This document shows, piece by piece, positions 1 to 10,770 of a stretch of 64,000 bases of DNA (within the stretch, counting starts at the first letter, position 1; every line of letters starts with the position of its first letter). The notes beneath the pieces are model-generated. The model was given only the letters and a program-made list of their open reading frames with translations. It was not told the origin of the DNA and searched no databases. This DNA comes from Patiria miniata (taxonomy: Eukaryota; Echinodermata; Asteroidea; Valvatida; Asterinidae). The stretch is taken from the NCBI RefSeq assembly GCF_015706575.1, contig NW_024037047.1, positions 2,484,632-2,548,631 on the forward strand. The letters run 5' to 3'. The translations under genes and the position numbers were made by a program.

Positions 1-540
1 GCAACCATATTACCAAAAAAACCAACTCCAAGCGTCCGATGTTTGTAGAAGGATCTAGGGATATGACTCTCGTCAGAGTCGTCAAGTTGGTATTGTCCAG
101 GAAAAGTCCGAGATGAAAGGACGAGCAGCGTGTCCTACTGGGGCGACTCACCGGGAAATCCTCATGGGAATCACCCATCACCTGTCAGCTTAACTCGCTG
201 ACCCACCGCCGTTCTTTCCTGACGATACCACAATCTAAGGCTGCCTTTGGTTTGATTGTGCAGTTAGGAGCGAATCAACGGCAATTGTGCCGATGAATGA
301 CGCAGTGGTTGCAGGCCGACCCACCGTCACATCCACAAACACAATCCCGTCTCCTCTGATAGCTTGTCAATCATGAAATCTTATTACCGTGATTTTGACG
401 AGATTTATACCCCCATCATAGCTCGCATGACAAAATCTTAGGTGCGTAAGATCATTTCTTCTTCGTGCATTTTCTTTCTTATGGAGCAACAAAATTGCTA
501 AAAATATTAGCTCGTAAGGTGCATTACAACCATGGAGGAA

Positions 541-600
541 TAAAAACACATGTTACAACTAACCTGTTGAAGTTTTAGCTCAGTGCTACTTCACATTTTG
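541..600 (-). repeat. Fragment of the older MITE family (family D)
   Basis: Contains a block ending GTTTTAGCTCAGTG that, read on the minus strand, matches the CACTGAGCT...ACAGGTT segment found inside the family D copies at 10,122 and 31,352. The same block recurs at 39,121. Only this short core is recognisable and the ends cannot be placed. Confidence 0.4.
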
Positions 601-679
601 AGGAAACTTCCAAAACGTATACGTTAATTAGTCGTTGTTTTCGAGGGAGTAATATTGATAATACCGACATCAGCTGTAG

Positions 680-880
680 AGTTTTGAGTTTCTACTTGTT
701 CTTTCGAGTGTTTTGTTGACTTTTCGAGTTTTTGGTTGAGTTGACTTTTCGAGTTTCGAGGTTGATCTTTTGAGCTTTGAGTAGACGTTTTGAGTTTTCA
801 CTTCGCCTTAGAGTGTTGAGTTGACTTTTCGAGTTTCGAGGCGACTTTTGGAATTTCGAGTTTTAAGCTGACTTCTCAAT
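680..880. repeat. Degenerate GAGTT(T)-type short tandem repeat
   Basis: About 200 bp dominated by imperfect copies of a roughly 19-30 bp unit built from the words TTGACTTTTCGAGTTTCGAG and TTTTGAGTTT. Units drift in length and sequence, so this is an old, decayed minisatellite. No open frame of note crosses it. The flanks (1-679) show no recognisable gene. Confidence 0.7.
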
Positions 881-1039
881 TTTTAAAAGGTGGAACAAGG
901 CAAGGTAACCCAGTACTGTACTGAAGTAGTGGAGACGTCTTCAGACGCTTGTCTTCGTAACTTCATGATCTGATTTTGATTCCCTTCCTAGTGTTCTCTG
1001 TTTCTATATATACCTAACTACTTCGACAAATGTCTTCAA

Positions 1040-1520
1040 ATTCCCCATCTTTACCAGTCGGGCAATGACTTCACCCCAGCCCCACTGCAATTCTCACGGT
1101 ACACCCTCCATGCACCCATGACCCGCTGCCTTCTAACCCACCAGCCAAAGCAACCACTTCGGAACAGCTCCTCTCCAAACAGATCCACCCGAGCGGACAA
1201 AATCGATGCCACGCTCCATTGACTTTCCGTATCGATAGACCCCTGGCATGGGACCCGGGCTAAAAGTTCCAAGACAGGTTCCAGCTCCTGGGACCCAGGG
1301 GGGATGAGAAAGTTGTGGTAGGACTCTGAACCCAATCCCCTTGCTACCAGACTGGCAGCTGTTGAAGCGAAACAACGACCACTTGATACGCGCACATTGC
1401 GTAAACTGTTTACCTGAGTCACTGTCCATTTTGAAACACGTTACTTCGTTGTAATAACTTCTGGTTGTCGTGGGGAGAAAATCCCATGTTGTTGCAACAA
1501 GAGATGCTTTGTTCATGATA
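1040..1520. other. GC-richer unique block with two overlapping minus-strand frames
   Basis: This block is more GC-rich than its surroundings. It keeps two overlapping minus-strand frames open for over 120 codons, which is a common side effect of higher GC. The 123-codon frame (1,051-1,422) has no recognised domain. A conserved non-coding element or an unrecognised exon are both possible, and I do not call a gene. Confidence 0.25.
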
Positions 1521-3720
1521 ACAAAACAAAAATTTCCACAAAGAATTGGCCAACGTACATTTTCCTACTGAAGTCGTTAACCGAACAAAGGAAAATCTGA
1601 CGTTGCAATTTACTTATTGTATTATTTACTTCTGAAACTTTCATCATTTTAAATTTTATCAGACAGTGAGTTTTGTTTAAATCAAAAACACTATACGAAA
1701 GATTAGAAAGACAGGTGATGGGATGTATTTACTCGAATCAAGCAAGCGTAATTCTAACCACGACGTTCATACTTTTATTAATTTGTGTAAAGTGTATAAA
1801 TGAGTATATTTTTCAGTAATATTTCTTTTTTTCAGTGATATTTCTTTTGTTTCAGTGATATATTTTTTTTGGGGGTGATATAGTTCTTGTTTCAGTAATG
1901 TTGTTTTTGGGGTGATATTTCTGTCGTTTTGCAGCAGTGTTTTTTTTTTTTAGAGAGAGGGTTCTTGTGGGGTTGGCCTACTCGCACAAACTTGGAACAA
2001 TTGTACCCCACATTTTGTTTTTTATCTGACCCTACCCACAAGTGGAATTATAAAGAAAGGGAACACAAGGAGAACAATGCAAGTACCCCACAAAACCCAT
2101 TAAAGGTTGTGTGTTGTAGTAAAAGTACACTAGGATGTTTTTCTGTTTTAGGTTTACGAGTTCTTGAAAACACTTTAGATATCATTGCTATCTATAACTG
2201 AGTGCCAGCGCGATTCACTGACGAACAAAGACACCTAAAAAAAGAAGACAACTTTTCTTTGTCAATTCGAGGCAGCCAAAAAGCTCGACCCATCAAGTCA
2301 CTTGAAAACAACCGGATTGGTGGCAGACGGCCTTTTAAATAGGATTTTCGTTCCGTCTATTTTTTCCCCTCGTCGTTCTTAATACCGCGCGGGGGCGAAT
2401 GAACCCGCCGTCAACAGATGCCCAGGCCCCCGCCTGACCTTGTCGCATTGTCCGCTGACAGTTGGTTCCTTCCCTGGGAGTCGCTCCTTCTATCGGAATC
2501 AAGCGGACCGTTCTTCTACGTTTCTTGACATTTTTATTTTCATTATAACTTCCGATAATGTGGTATGTTTGCTACACTAGCAAGGTGTGTGAGGCTTCGC
2601 AAGCTCCCCTGTTCACTGTTATTTATTGGTGAATTATGTCGCTTCCTTTCTTTGTAGGATAAACTAATGATGATTCGTTTCCGTTGTCATGACACGAAAT
2701 TATAGTATCGATCCGTCTTTGCAACCAGGTATCTTTTTGTTCGGTTAAGGATAAGATTCTTGTTGTTTTCCATGTTGTGATGTTGGTAAAATCCGCACAC
2801 CTTCGATGTAATGCAAGTGCAAGTCCAACTTTCATGAAGATATTCAACGTTCTGTTCAGCTACTTAGCCTCGTTTAGTAAATAGTAATTCCTGGATGATC
2901 CCCATTGTCATAGCAACCACATCTATTACATACTTTGCCAGGATGGTCTGTTGTCACGATGATGCAAATAAGTCCTTTGACCCGACGTTCAGACAACCTC
3001 TTTCCCTAGCTGTATTCAACCGCGCGTCTGTTTTGTGTGTGTTTGTACACATCATCCTCGTACCCTTGAGCGCATGACTGCACCACGCTGATCAAATCAC
3101 GGGGTTATCGACCCCGAATAAACGATCACTAACGGACCGTGAACACATTGATAATCGATTCTCCCGGGCAAATCAATCGGTATGCGGCTGAGATTGCACC
3201 GATTGAAAACAGCACCAACGTCGTTCCCATGGTGTCGAGCAGTACACGCCGACTACTCTGTCGCCCCGGTATTGGATCATTTGCATGTTCAAACACATTA
3301 TATTTAAACACGGAATAGTCTGGTGCCTGGCCATGCTTTAGAACATTGGGTTTTGTTTTGTAAGCAGTGTCTAGGGTACAGACAAACCAAGTCGTCGTGG
3401 CGTGATATTGGAAAACATAACTTTTTGTAAAAGCTGTAATGTTATAATCAGACCCGTCCTACGTGCGGAATTACACTGAATATTATAAGAAGCAAAATGG
3501 TACACTCTAAAAACTGTGTTTAGCAATTGAACCGTCTTGCTTTCACTTTGTAAACACGTTTAGATGCTTAACATGTGTCCAACTCCTATAAAACATCCAT
3601 GTTCAATAGTTAAACACGAGCCATTCTTACTCTAAGCATGTTTAGTATTTAAACATGTTTACAAACTGATAGCAAGAAAGAAGTGTAGAAAAGTTGCTAA
3701 GCAAAATTTCTGCAGTGTAG
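1521..3720. other. Mostly unique AT-rich DNA with one GC-rich island and a TTTAG-type repeat
   Basis: 1,800-1,950 is T-rich with repeated TTTCAGTGATAT words. 2,380-2,530 is a GC-rich island with an E-box (CAGATG) and a CATTGTCCG word shared with other islands in the window. 3,500-3,720 holds several AAACATGTTTA or GTGTTTAG words that form loose inverted and direct repeats, resembling the tandem pair at 52,014. No gene is seen. Confidence 0.4.
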
Positions 3721-4553
3721 AGGATAGTATTTGAGGAGGATTGAACGTAACAATTCAAAATGAAACGTTAAATTCGAAATACACGTTGGAAATAAGATCA
3801 CCAAGTACAAGATATAAATCCATTACTTGTATTGCGGGATCGAATCAGAATACAGGAAGCAAGTTATCCTCACAGTGTCTACTGTTGTCTCGAGGTTGAC
3901 AGTAGACCCTGGGAACGAGATTGGCCCGGCTCAAACAAACTCGGGAAAAATAAAACCCTGTACAGGCTGTAGTCCATCTTAAGACATTATTATCGCCCGA
4001 ATACAACACAATATAAAACCCGTTGGTTGATTTGCCAGTCTTACAAACAGACTTCATTGCTGCAGAATTTGCTAATTCCATTTGCTTGAGATGACCTGCT
4101 GCTGCGGTATTTATTGTAGACAATGAATTTAGCTCGGCTGTGGCACCTTTTGTGTGAATTTGATGTAATGGTTTTTCGAATTCCATTTAGGGCGAACGTC
4201 ACAATCTGAATACCTTCCGCCAACTAAGACATTACATGGCGTGTACTTAGTACATTTACCAAAACTTCTAGAATTCATCCAAATGTGTTTGCCAAAAAAT
4301 GATTGAATCTCGACCTTTGTTTTTGCTTGATTCAGGATAGTTGTTAACAAAATCCACCTGAAAGTCTTTGCGGAATGTTAGTCACATTTCTCACGCTATT
4401 TTTGTCACAAAGTAAATCAAAGATATGCAAAGATTATACGTTTGAAGTGATGTTCAGTTATAAAATACGTGAAAAGAACGCAGAAAATTCCACAGACATC
4501 TCAGTTGATCAATAGTTGAATACTGGATGGAAACAAATATGGGTACTTTATTA

Positions 4554-4703
4554 GAAGGGGTACCGTGGTCCAATGGTTACGGTGTTCGACTCGTGTGCCG
4601 TGTACATGGGTTCGAATCCTGACGGGGAACATGGTGCTTGTGCTCTTGGGCAAGGTACTTTACTACAGTTGCCTCTCTCCACAGGAGTATATAAAGGGTA
4701 CAG
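4554..4703 (+). mobile_element. tRNA-derived SINE fragment (Glu/Asp-like head)
   Basis: The head has a Pol III A-box-like TGGTCCAATGG and a perfect B box GGTTCGAATCC (4,609-4,619), spaced as in a tRNA. It is followed by a body with CTTGGGCAAGGTACTTTACT and a CAGGAGTATATAAAGGGTAC segment. A reverse-oriented relative with the same body lies at 58,226-58,495, which confirms that it is dispersed. The tail is followed by an ATT microsatellite at 4,755. The tRNA fold is not intact, so this is not a working tRNA gene. Confidence 0.75.
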
Positions 4704-4754
4704 TGTGAAGGGGAAGACCGAATTGCGCGGATCTCGAGCTGCTGCAGCTCACAT

Positions 4755-4783
4755 ATTATTATTATTATTATTATTATTATTAT
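4755..4783. repeat. (ATT)n microsatellite
   Basis: About nine uninterrupted ATT units, located between the SINE fragment and the first main-family MITE. Confidence 0.9.
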
Positions 4784-4799
4784 GCGTGTAAAGGTATCA

Positions 4800-5326
4800 T
4801 TAAAGGAAAAATACAACATTTGCAAACATCAAAAAATAAAACTACCAAATCATTATGAAATACCTTGCTGGACTGTTAGTGAATGACAGTGTAAAGCATC
4901 CTGTAAAATCATGGCACCTGGTATACTGTCATTTTCAAGAAAAGTGTTATTTTTGTATCAATTTCCAACGCTGGTCGGCCGACCAGCGTTGGAAAAAACT
5001 GGTGTTTTTTTCCTTCAAATACTGGCCCCAATTGACCATCGCACTTGTTTGCAATCGATTACACACATATGAACGGGTACAAGCCAGCTAGACTGGTTCC
5101 CTGACCTGACAATTCCCAATGTATGTAAACTGCTCTGTTTCTTCTTATATGGAGTCAGGGAACCAGACTACAGGAAAATGATTGTTTTTTCTTGGTTTTT
5201 ATAGCATTTTCGAACCCAAAACCTCAAAAAAGTCAGTGTAACTATATTTGCTATATATTTCCAACCCCCCAATTCCATCCATTTCTGAAAATTACAGCAA
5301 AAGCAAATGATGTATATTCCCTTTAA
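4800..5326 (+). mobile_element. Kolobok/T2-like MITE, copy 1
   Basis: Full-length copy, flanked by and including TTAA at both ends. Its termini are TTAAAGGAAAAATACA and TGTATATTCCCTTTAA. TTAA target duplications with TTAAAGGRR ends are typical of Kolobok/T2 MITEs. Inside lies a perfect 34-bp palindrome (4,962-4,995; half-site TTTCCAACGCTGGTCGG). A second stem has arms GACTGGTTCCCTGAC (about 5,092) and GTCAGGGAACCAGAC (about 5,154). There is no transposase frame, so it is non-autonomous. It belongs to the GCTGG subfamily together with copies 7 and 11. Confidence 0.85.
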
Positions 5327-5371
5327 GGAGACACGGTATCGTAATTTCTTCGCACGATGGTAGACATCGGT

Positions 5372-5403
5372 CATTAGGGAGACTTGTTCATGTCTCCCTA
5401 ATG
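5372..5403. repeat. Short perfect hairpin
   Basis: Arms CATTAGGGAGAC and GTCTCCCTAATG are separated by eight bases, immediately downstream of MITE copy 1. It could be chance or a relic of a foldback. Confidence 0.5.
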
Positions 5404-7488
5404 TCACAGCCCCCTTTTAGAGGCAAAACTTTGCCGTCGCAATTAGATTATATTTGTTGCTCGTGGTCTAATTAGTAAACATACCGAAATTCGTGGGAAA
5501 AAAGGACAAGGGAATATTGGGTTAGGGCACATTGAAGTTTGAAAAATTGTGTGCACAAGTCTATGGGGGTGTCTCCCAAAATCTCCCATCCAGGGTAATA
5601 CTTATTATTATTATCAGAACCATGAAATGGTTGTCAATTCCGGCATAAGAACGGCGACAAGTAAGGAGGTTAAGGACGCGGAACTAATTTGAGAAACTTT
5701 GGGGGGAAAAAAGCTTGTTGGTGGTTGTAAAAAAAATCAAGTTTTTTGGCATTTGGCCACATGAAATCGATCACGACAGATCATTCCCTAACAAAGTTAC
5801 AAACACTCCTCCCCCGGTAACTGTTGCACAATTCAGGGGTCTCTGACACCGTAGAGGTCATGGGGCCTTTCAGCCTGGCCTAACCGCTTTTCAATTTCGC
5901 CAACAATACCCTCCAAATTTCCGGACATCAGAGGGAAGCACATTCTATTTTGACAGCTCTTCCATCCAAGCGAGTATATGCGACCTGATTCCAATTTCAT
6001 CGACGAAAACTTAAAAAGGGGGAAACAAGTAGAGTCCTTGCATGGTAGTCTAAAATGTTACAGGGTGTCAACAAGTGAAACAATAGGCAGCGGGATTTAG
6101 AGGCTTGGGGTACCGGTAAAAGACCTCCGAATCCCCCGCAGGGTTTAGCGAGCACTGTCTGGTCCGCTACCCGTTGGGTCTTCACGCATTGTCGGCACTA
6201 ATCTGGCCCCGTTGTGTCGGCTCAAAGATACCCGTTCTCAGTTACAAGTGAGTAAACACTTGCCCAAAACGGGAGCAATGAACCACGAACGGGTAAACAC
6301 TGGACTCTCTCTCTCTCTCTTAACTCACAGACTAAAGAGGATGTTTTTCCTGCGTCTTTAAGAACTTGTTATCTGGTCTGGGTGATGCGAAAAGAAAGTC
6401 AATAAAGAAGGCATAATTGAAAACTCAGAGATGCCTTAACATCTTCAAAAATGCAGAGAGAGGTATTTGCTTTAGCGGGTTTTTTTTTGGTTTTTAAAAA
6501 CATCCAACACCGCTAAATAGGTTGGCACATAATCATCTTCTTTCGGAAAATTCGTTATCCTTTTCCACCAGAAGTTCTATAGAACAGTTGATCCGTTATT
6601 CCGAGTGATATACCGAGCTTGCAAGAAAATTGTTTTCAAGAGATGTGATTTTGGGGAATTGCTGACTGCCGTATGGGTTATCAGACCAAACACGACATTA
6701 AAAAAAAAAACACCTGAAACCGAAGTCGATTCTCTTGACAGTGAAAACAAAGACAGAGAAAGTTTTCCCACAACTATTTTTGTACCAAACAAGTAGGCCT
6801 AAATCAGTCTGCAATATATTTCATATGAGTCAAAATCTACTAATTCGCTTAATTGCAGTACTTTTTTCCTCACGACGTTTTGCCACGAGCTTAGTTTGCC
6901 CACCGGTGCCAGAATTACCATCGTTGGAAATGCGCAAGCTGATGCCAGCAACCCACGCAATCGCGCCTGCGCGCGAACGCGCCCGGGCACCAAGGGTAAA
7001 CTCATCACGACTGAAGTCGGCACGAGAGCAGATCGTGACGCGCATGAGCGGGTAATTGACTGTGTCCACTTACCGTGTCAAATGAACCGGGACAGTTCAG
7101 TCGCCTGTGTGCGAGTCTGGTCAAGCTATCATTACGACTAAACTCACTTGTTGGGAATCAGTAAATAAAACAAAATTAAATTGATCGCCACGGAAGGAAT
7201 GTAGAATGTTTTTTTAGTCCCTTGACACCAACCAACTGCATTCCTTAATAGGTGAGGGCAACTACTTAAGCCTGGAACTTTCCCACTTTTATTTTCCATT
7301 TCGCCAAAAAATGTATATTAAGAAATACCTTAGGTATAATTCATATCACATTATAGTAATTAAACCGTACTAGGACGAGGTTAAAGTCTTTGAAGATTTT
7401 GGTCTTTTGATGACTGTTATCAAACAGATCCTCCTTGTACTGTATGGTACTTAAAGATGGAAAGAGGTCTCATGTAGGCCTGAGACTA
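5404..7488. other. Unique DNA without a supported gene
   Basis: Mixed unique sequence. It holds a CT microsatellite at about 6,305-6,320, a TAGGCCTA palindrome at 6,794, and a GC-rich island at 6,890-7,100 where short frames stay open on both strands without any recognisable protein. A 63-codon frame at 6,605-6,796 has a protein-like acidic C-terminal half but no ATG start and no splice context, so it is not called. Confidence 0.35.
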
Positions 7489-8022
7489 TTAAAGGGAATG
7501 TACATCATTGGCTTTTCCTGTACTTGTCAGAAATGAACTAGTTGAGGGGTTAGTATAATAGATCAAATATTGTTACACTGACATGTTTGAAGTTTTGTGT
7601 TCGAAAATGCTGGAAAAGCCAAGAAAAACAAAAACGTTCAAGTAGTCTGGTTCCCTGACTCCACTAAAGATGAAATGGATCAATTTATAGATGCCGGAAA
7701 ATTGTTAGGTCAGGGAACCAGTCTAGCTGGCCTGCACCCGTTCATGAACATGTAACCAATAGCAAACAAAATTGTGACTGAACAAAATGGTAAATTTGGA
7801 GCAGTAGTTGAAAAATAGTTAGGTTTCTCCAACGGTGGTCGGCCGACCACCGTTGGAAATTTATACAAAAATACCACTTTTCTCGAAAATGACTTCACAC
7901 TAGGTGCCATAATTTTACAGGATGCTTTAGACTGTCATTTACCAACATCCTAGTAAGGTATTTGGTAAAAAAATTGGTTGTTTTGTTCTTCGATGTTTGC
8001 AAATGTTGTATATTCCCTTTAA
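7489..8022 (-). mobile_element. Kolobok/T2-like MITE, copy 2
   Basis: TTAA-bounded copy in reverse orientation. It starts TTAAAGGGAATGTACATCA and ends GTTGTATATTCCCTTTAA. The central palindrome, half-site CCAACGGTGGTCGG, is perfect here, and the GGTTCCCTGAC stem is also present. It belongs to the GGTGG subfamily, together with copies 4, 6, 8 and 10. It abuts a truncated copy in the opposite orientation. Confidence 0.85.
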
Positions 8023-8409
8023 GCATCCTGTGAAATCATGGCATCAGCTGTCATTTTCAAGAAAAGTGGACTGTTCGTATCAATTTCCAACGATGGTCGG
8101 CTGACCATCGACTGCCCCCAATTTACCAAATTTAGTTAGTCCACATGTTGCTTGCAGTCGGTTCCACATCCGTGAACGGGTGCAAGCCAGCTAGTCTGGT
8201 TCTCTGAACTGACAATTCTGTAAATTGCTCCGCCCGTCTGAAGTACGGTCAGGAAACCAGACTACAAGCACATCAGTGTTGTCGTGGTTTTTCGAACACA
8301 AAACTTTTGATAAGTCAGTGTAACAATATTTGCTATAAAAAAAACATACCACAAAATCCATCAATTTCTGAAAATTACAGCAAAAGCAAATGCTGTATAT
8401 TACCTTTAA
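8023..8409 (+). mobile_element. Kolobok/T2-like MITE, copy 3 (left end missing)
   Basis: Begins inside the element at the GCATCCTGTGAAATCATGG block and runs to a normal right end (TATATTACCTTTAA). The palindrome is half-decayed and has an A/T pair at the variable arm position (GATGG/CCATC). The missing left end starts exactly at the TTAA of copy 2, so copy 2 may have inserted into, or recombined with, this older copy. Confidence 0.75.
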
Positions 8410-8439
8410 ATAGTATCCTTTGTCAGACTTGTATTCGAG

Positions 8440-8515
8440 TGACCAAACATCGAGTCCGAGTCCGAGTCCCGAGTCATACAGGTGGAGTCCATGACCTAGT
8501 CACGAGTCTCATTTA
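8440..8515. repeat. GAGTCC hexanucleotide repeat, block 1
   Basis: Several CGAGTCCGAGTCC units followed by CGAGTCATACA. The same words recur at 8,860-8,995, so the two blocks bracket about 345 bp of non-repetitive sequence. Confidence 0.75.
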
Positions 8516-8859
8516 AATTGGAAATCAAATTTTGAGATACTGCTAAAACATCACAGTGTAAAATCTTTCCAATTTTTCACAGCTTTTAAATTTAATGAAC
8601 TGGAAATCCATATTTCACCATAAGGCAAGGCACCATTGTCTGGGAAAAGTTGATCTGGTACCGAATACTATCAAAAAGCTTAATGTTCGCAATATCAAGT
8701 GCGGACGTTGGGGTACATGTTTCGATACACACATTTCCCAAATCATCAGCAAGCCAGCCAAACGCACTACTCAGATGCGTTTCTTCTGACAGAAAGACTG
8801 TAGTCGCTCGCTCAGGATAGGATCATCTCCAAAACAATTTGTAATGATATTGTTGGGAA

Positions 8860-8995
8860 AAGGTCGAGTCCAAGTCCGAGTCCACAGGGTCGAGTCCGAG
8901 TCTGAGTCATTTGTCATGGTGACTCGAGTCCGAGTCCGAGTCACGGAAAATGGGACTCGAGTCGGACTCGAGTCCGAGTCACGAGTCATACAAGT
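8860..8995. repeat. GAGTCC hexanucleotide repeat, block 2
   Basis: Longer block of GAGTCCGAGTCC units, including a local palindrome of GACTCGAGTC type (about 8,952-8,985). It ends in ACGAGTCATACAAGTC, matching the end of block 1 (GAGTCATACAGGTG). Confidence 0.8.
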
Positions 8996-9020
8996 CTGCC
9001 TTTTGATTGTGCTTATTTTT

Positions 9021-9565
9021 TATAACACCTCACCCACAGATTCTGTGTCTTGATTGGCCGAGAGCGAGTCACATGTTACTTTCTAATTTTGCTATCTTTC
9101 TGTGCACGGCCAAAAGTACTATGCGCATAGCAACCAAAGTACTATACCATTAGCAACCAAAGTACTATTTCCACGGCGCGGTATTTGTGTGCAAATGCAT
9201 GCTGGTGTGCGCAGCGCGTATTATTCCAAAGAGAGCGCGCCGCAGACTTGGGTTCAAACATTTCGTGAAGAGTTAGTTTTTAAGAGAGAAATACATGTTC
9301 CACCAATTTTGTATTGAAATTGAAGTTTATTTCAACTGTGTTCAGATTTAAATAATGTAAAATATTAAAATCAAGCAGAATCTGTGGGTGAAGTGTTATA
9401 AAACAAATATTGAATGCTTTATCTCGTGGTGAAGTAAGACTAGCCTCCCTCGGTGATCCATGGACCATTCTATTTTCCCTCGGCTTCGCCTCGGGAAAAT
9501 AGAATGGTCCATGGATCACCTCAGGAGGCTAGTTTTACTACACCACTCGAAGCATTCAATATTTG
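9021..9565. mobile_element. Foldback element with nested inverted repeats
   Basis: An outer inverted repeat pairs 9,021-9,045 (TATAACACCTCACCCACAGA...) with 9,376-9,400. Immediately after it lies a long near-perfect palindrome, 9,404-9,565, with arms of about 80 bp centred near 9,485 and beginning and ending with CAAATATTGAATGCTT. The innermost part of each arm, about 28 bp of GGTGATCCATGGACC type, is identical. The layout suggests a MITE or foldback transposon, but its superfamily is not clear and no coding frame belongs to it. Confidence 0.7.
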
Positions 9566-9599
9566 TATAATATAATCTTTTCCAGATATAACATAATAT

Positions 9600-10121
9600 G
9601 TATCCAGGCTTTGCAGCCATCGGCGTTTGAAAATCTCGAACAGCACCACGTTTTCGCAGAGCATCCATCCTCTTCAAATTAAAACCTATGATAGTCCATT
9701 ATGGAAAATCACAACATTTTTGCAACACATCTATTTCAATTCAGTGCTCTCAAAATATTTGTCTCGGAAATGTGGGGGCTGAACTTAATATAACGCGATA
9801 AGGAAGTATTTTTGGTTAATTCCACACGCGAACATAGCTTACGAATTACAAAAATAAAATACCAGCTGAGCATAAGAGGAATTCTTTGTACGTGATCGCT
9901 GTACACTCAAGGGAGGCCCCCTTGCTGGCGAAATTGTGCTAGGTATTGTACAGAGCAACTTTGCAATGACAGTTATCCTGAAGAATAGCTAGCATAATGC
10001 TTTCGCCATTGAAGGGGCGTCCGTTATATAATTGATAGCGTGCCCTGATTGGTCTATACAGTTAATTGCCCTAGATAAAGGCCTACTATTAAGAAAAAAA
10101 AATGAGCGGTAAAAGCTGAAA
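9600..10121. other. Unique AT-rich DNA
   Basis: No gene, repeat unit or clear regulatory signature is visible beyond ordinary AT-rich sequence. Confidence 0.4.
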
Positions 10122-10514
10122 GGCATTTAGTATCATTTGCATTTATCCCCCCCCCCAAAAAAAACCCGCCAAATCATTTGGATTGAAGATCAAACTGGTA
10201 CTAAACACTCCGTGAAATTATTTCTTCTGGCTTGCTGTCATTTAGAAGAAATCTAGAAATGTAGGCCAAATATAGGTGATTCCCAACGATCGTTTAATCA
10301 ACTGACTTTTGGAAATACAGAGTGCTTTGGACGAAATCGTGTTTTGTGATCAAACAATTGTGCATGGTTTTCACTGGTTTCCCGAAAAAGTGTAACATCC
10401 GCTGAGCTGAATGTCAACGGGTTAGGTTTTGAGCATTTTTCATTTGATTTTGAGTGGCGGTATTATTTGAAACGGACAAAATGCACGACAAGCAAATAAT
10501 CTTATATACCTTTA
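10122..10514 (+). mobile_element. Family D MITE, copy 1 (older relative of the main family)
   Basis: Shares with copy 2 (31,352) the block order ATCATTTGCATTTATCCC, ACTTGGAT-like, TGAAATTAT...CTGGCTTG, TGTCATTTAGAAGAAATC, GTGATTCCCAACGATC, CCATGGTTTTCACTG and GCTGAATG...GGGTTAGGTTTTG. It ends in a decayed ATATACCTTTA. The order and several words parallel the main TTAA MITE (CCTGTAAAATTATGG, GTCATTTTCAAGAAAA, TTTCCAACG), which suggests common descent. Confidence 0.6.
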
Positions 10515-10539
10515 GGGGTCAATATGACCGACCCAAAAA

Positions 10540-10770
10540 CAATGATCAGTGAGACTTGTTGTCAGGATTAGCCCGCTTTACGCAACCCCTGTGGTCTTAC
10601 AGCGAATTGACACCAAACGGCGAGCCGCGCTCACGCCGACGTCCCAATCAAATCTCCCGCCAAATTTCCCCAAAGAGTTCCCGCGTAAACACGCCCCGGC
10701 CATTCCGCGCGCTCAATCAACAGATGGTCAATGTTTACCAAGTAAACATCAGCCAAACACTCTCACGGCA
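10540..10770. promoter_or_regulatory. GC-rich unique island
   Basis: CpG-containing block amid AT-rich DNA (words such as CCAATCAAATCTCCCGCCAAATTTCCC). It has an inverted CCAAT motif and a GGCGGGAAA-like E2F-type word on the minus strand. Frames are open on both strands, but none is protein-like. A cis-regulatory element is possible. Confidence 0.2.

Noticed and set aside
1051-1516. Two overlapping minus-strand frames of 123 and 127 codons
   Set aside because: Both are open together in a GC-richer block and no family is recognised. Composition explains them.
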